Below, piece by piece: positions 3,875 through 5,236 of a stretch of 5,236 bases of DNA (position 1 is the first letter of the stretch; each line of letters begins with the position of its first letter). The DNA is from an uncultured Actinomyces sp. (GTDB lineage Bacteria > Actinomycetota > Actinomycetes > Actinomycetales > Actinomycetaceae), in assembly GCA_938030835.1 (NCBI GenBank), contig CALHID010000121.1, forward strand, positions 1 to 5,236, in the 5' to 3' direction. The translations under genes were made by a program, and so were the position numbers. The notes under the pieces were generated by a model, which was not told the DNA's origin, made no database searches, and was given only the letters and a program-made list of their open reading frames with translations.

Positions 3875-5236
3875 TTGTCGTCCTCATCCACAACTTCGGC
3901 GTCGATGACGTCGTCATCGGAGGAAGAGGAGGACTCCTGCGAAGCACCTGCCTCAGCGGCAGCCTGAGCAGCCTGAGCGTTCTGGTAGACTTCCTGGCCG
4001 ATCTTCATCGCGGACTGGTTGAGCTTCTCAACGGAGCTCTTCACAGCCTCGATGTCGCTGCCCTTGAGGGCTTCCTTCACGGCGTCAAGGTCGCCCTGGA
4101 CTTCCTGGCGGGTCGCTTCGGAGACCTTGTCGGCGTCTTCCTTCAGGGTCTTCTCGATGGTGTAGACCAGCTGCTCTGCGGAGTTACGAATCTCAAGCTC
4201 CTCGCGGCGCTTCTTATCGTCCTCTTCGTGCTGCGCGGCCTCGTTGACCATGCGATCGATCTCTTCCTTGCTCAGGGCGCTACCGCCGGTGATGGTCACC
4301 GCGGTTTCCTTGCCGGTTCCGAGATCCTTCGCGGAAACGTGAACAATACCGTTCGCATCGATGTCGAAGGTGACTTCGATCTGAGGAACGCCACGCGGTG
4401 CGGGGGCAATACCAGAGAGCTCGAAGTTACCGAGCGACTTGTTGTCAGCGGTGAACTGACGTTCGCCCTGGAACACCTGGACCAGAACGGAGGTCTGGCC
4501 GTCGGCAGCGGTCGAGTAGACGCGCGATGCCTTGGTCGGGATTGCGGTGTTGCGCTCGATGACCTTGTCCATGACGCCGCCCATGGTCTCAATGCCCAGG
4601 GACAGAGGAGTCACGTCAATCAGCAGAACGTCCTTACGGTCACCCTGGATGACGCCGGCCTGAAGGGCTGCGCCAACTGCGACGACCTCATCGGGGTTCA
4701 CGCCCTTGTTGGGCTCGCGGCCACCGGTGAGCTTCTTCACGAGCTCGGCGACGGCGGGCATACGAGTGGAGCCACCGACCAGGACGACGTGGTCGATCTC
4801 GCTGACGGAGATGCCGGCGTCCTTGATGACCTTCTCGAAGGGAGCCTTGGTGCGCTCAAGCAGATCCGAGGTCATTTCCTCGAACTTTGCGCGGGTGAGG
4901 GTCTCGTCCAAGTGGACGGGGCCATCAGCGGTCACCGAGAGGTACTGCAGCGAGATGTTTGTGCTCATCGCGCTGGACAGTTCCTTCTTTGCCTGCTCGG
5001 CTGCTGCGCGCAGACGCTGAAGTGCAACCGGATCCTTGGACAGATCTGCACCGCTCTTGGCCTTCACCTGCTCGATCAGCCAGTCAACGATGCGCTGATC
5101 CCAGTCATCGCCACCCAGGCGGTTGTCGCCTGCGGTTGCGCGGACCTGAATGGTGGAGAAGCCGTCGTCATCCTTGCCGATTTCCAGCAGGGAGACGTCG
5201 AAGGTACCGCCACCGAGGTCGAAGACCAGGATGAGC
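3871..5236 (-). CDS. dnaK: DnaK, Hsp70 chaperone (partial, N-terminus missing)
   Basis: The last 454 residues of Hsp70, entering from the right edge; by comparison with full-length DnaK about 165 N-terminal residues are missing. The fragment starts in the nucleotide-binding domain with the second Hsp70 signature VFDLGGGTFDVSLL (4-17), has RLGGDDWDQR and the third signature VVLVGGSTRMPAV (150-162), then the interdomain linker DVLLIDV (202-208). The substrate-binding beta domain (about 209-320) includes TPLSLGIET. The helical lid begins at LSKEEIDRMV, and the tail is a Ser/Asp-rich stretch ending DDDVIDAEVVDEDDK, typical of actinobacterial DnaK. DnaK binds exposed hydrophobic peptides in an ATP-driven cycle with DnaJ and GrpE, and in HspR-containing bacteria also serves as HspR co-repressor. 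Reading is open to the edge, so the true start and any HAIR operator lie outside. First known gene of the operon, overlapping grpE by 4 nt. Confidence 0.98.
   Translation of the reverse strand, partial: LILVFDLGGGTFDVSLLEIGKDDDGFSTIQVRATAGDNRLGGDDWDQRIVDWLIEQVKAKSGADLSKDPVALQRLRAAAEQAKKELSSAMSTNISLQYLSVTADGPVHLDETLTRAKFEEMTSDLLERTKAPFEKVIKDAGISVSEIDHVVLVGGSTRMPAVAELVKKLTGGREPNKGVNPDEVVAVGAALQAGVIQGDRKDVLLIDVTPLSLGIETMGGVMDKVIERNTAIPTKASRVYSTAADGQTSVLVQVFQGERQFTADNKSLGNFELSGIAPAPRGVPQIEVTFDIDANGIVHVSAKDLGTGKETAVTITGGSALSKEEIDRMVNEAAQHEEDDKKRREELEIRNSAEQLVYTIEKTLKEDADKVSEATRQEVQGDLDAVKEALKGSDIEAVKSSVEKLNQSAMKIGQEVYQNAQAAQAAAEAGASQESSSSSDDDVIDAEVVDEDDK
3881..3885 (-). promoter_or_regulatory. Ribosome-binding site of grpE within the dnaK 3' end
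   Basis: GAGGA, part of the codons for the acidic DnaK tail, ends 6 nt before the grpE GTG at 3874. Together with the GTGA stop/start overlap it supports this start for grpE rather than the internal ATG. Confidence 0.6.

Noticed and set aside
2471..3967. Very long plus-strand open frame (498 codons) opposite dnaJ, grpE and the dnaK end
   Set aside because: It is exactly antisense to three unmistakable conserved genes. Its translation is low-complexity without domain features, and stop-poor antisense frames are expected from the GC-biased codons of the real genes.
1..5236. A new defence, mobile or multi-gene accessory system
   Set aside because: Every open frame of substance belongs to conserved housekeeping families. 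There are no integrase, transposase, repeat arrays, tRNA-associated att-like repeats or unexplained coding stretches over 100 bp.

Overview
The window reads as chromosomal DNA of a moderately GC-rich actinobacterium. The evidence is an HspR-type MerR regulator closing a dnaK-grpE-dnaJ operon, a MurT-type Mur ligase, and frequent GTG starts. A zinc-finger-less DnaJ inside the dnaK operon makes me lean towards Actinomycetaceae or a relative (I recall the same arrangement in bifidobacteria), but genus cannot be fixed from this sequence alone.

Layout, left to right. Bases 1-859 (minus strand) hold the N-terminal 286 residues of MurT, the Mur-ligase-like subunit of the lipid II amidating enzyme; the gene runs off the left edge. 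Bases 860-945 are a divergent intergenic region with candidate promoters and a perfect 8-bp inverted repeat. Bases 946-1524 (plus strand) encode a GtrA-family four-helix membrane protein. Bases 1525-1604 are a convergent intergenic region with two hairpins, one of which is a good intrinsic terminator for the minus-strand operon. Bases 1605-5236 (minus strand) carry, in transcription order, dnaK (5' end off the right edge), grpE, dnaJ and hspR.

The heat-shock genes form one tightly packed transcription unit: dnaK/grpE overlap by 4 nt, grpE/dnaJ are separated by 45 nt containing a perfect 10-nt Shine-Dalgarno sequence, and dnaJ/hspR overlap by 1 nt (or 4 nt with a GTG start). DnaK, GrpE and DnaJ make up the Hsp70 folding cycle. 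HspR is expected to repress the operon with DnaK as co-repressor, but its operator (HAIR), normally upstream of dnaK, lies outside the window.

No mobile element, CRISPR array, tRNA, rRNA or new multi-gene system was seen. The points most worth a second look are: the apparent loss of all four zinc-ribbon cysteines in MurT, a duplicated DIF-type motif in the Gly/Phe linker of the DnaJ, a C-terminal extension on HspR, and the inverted repeat between murT and gtrA.
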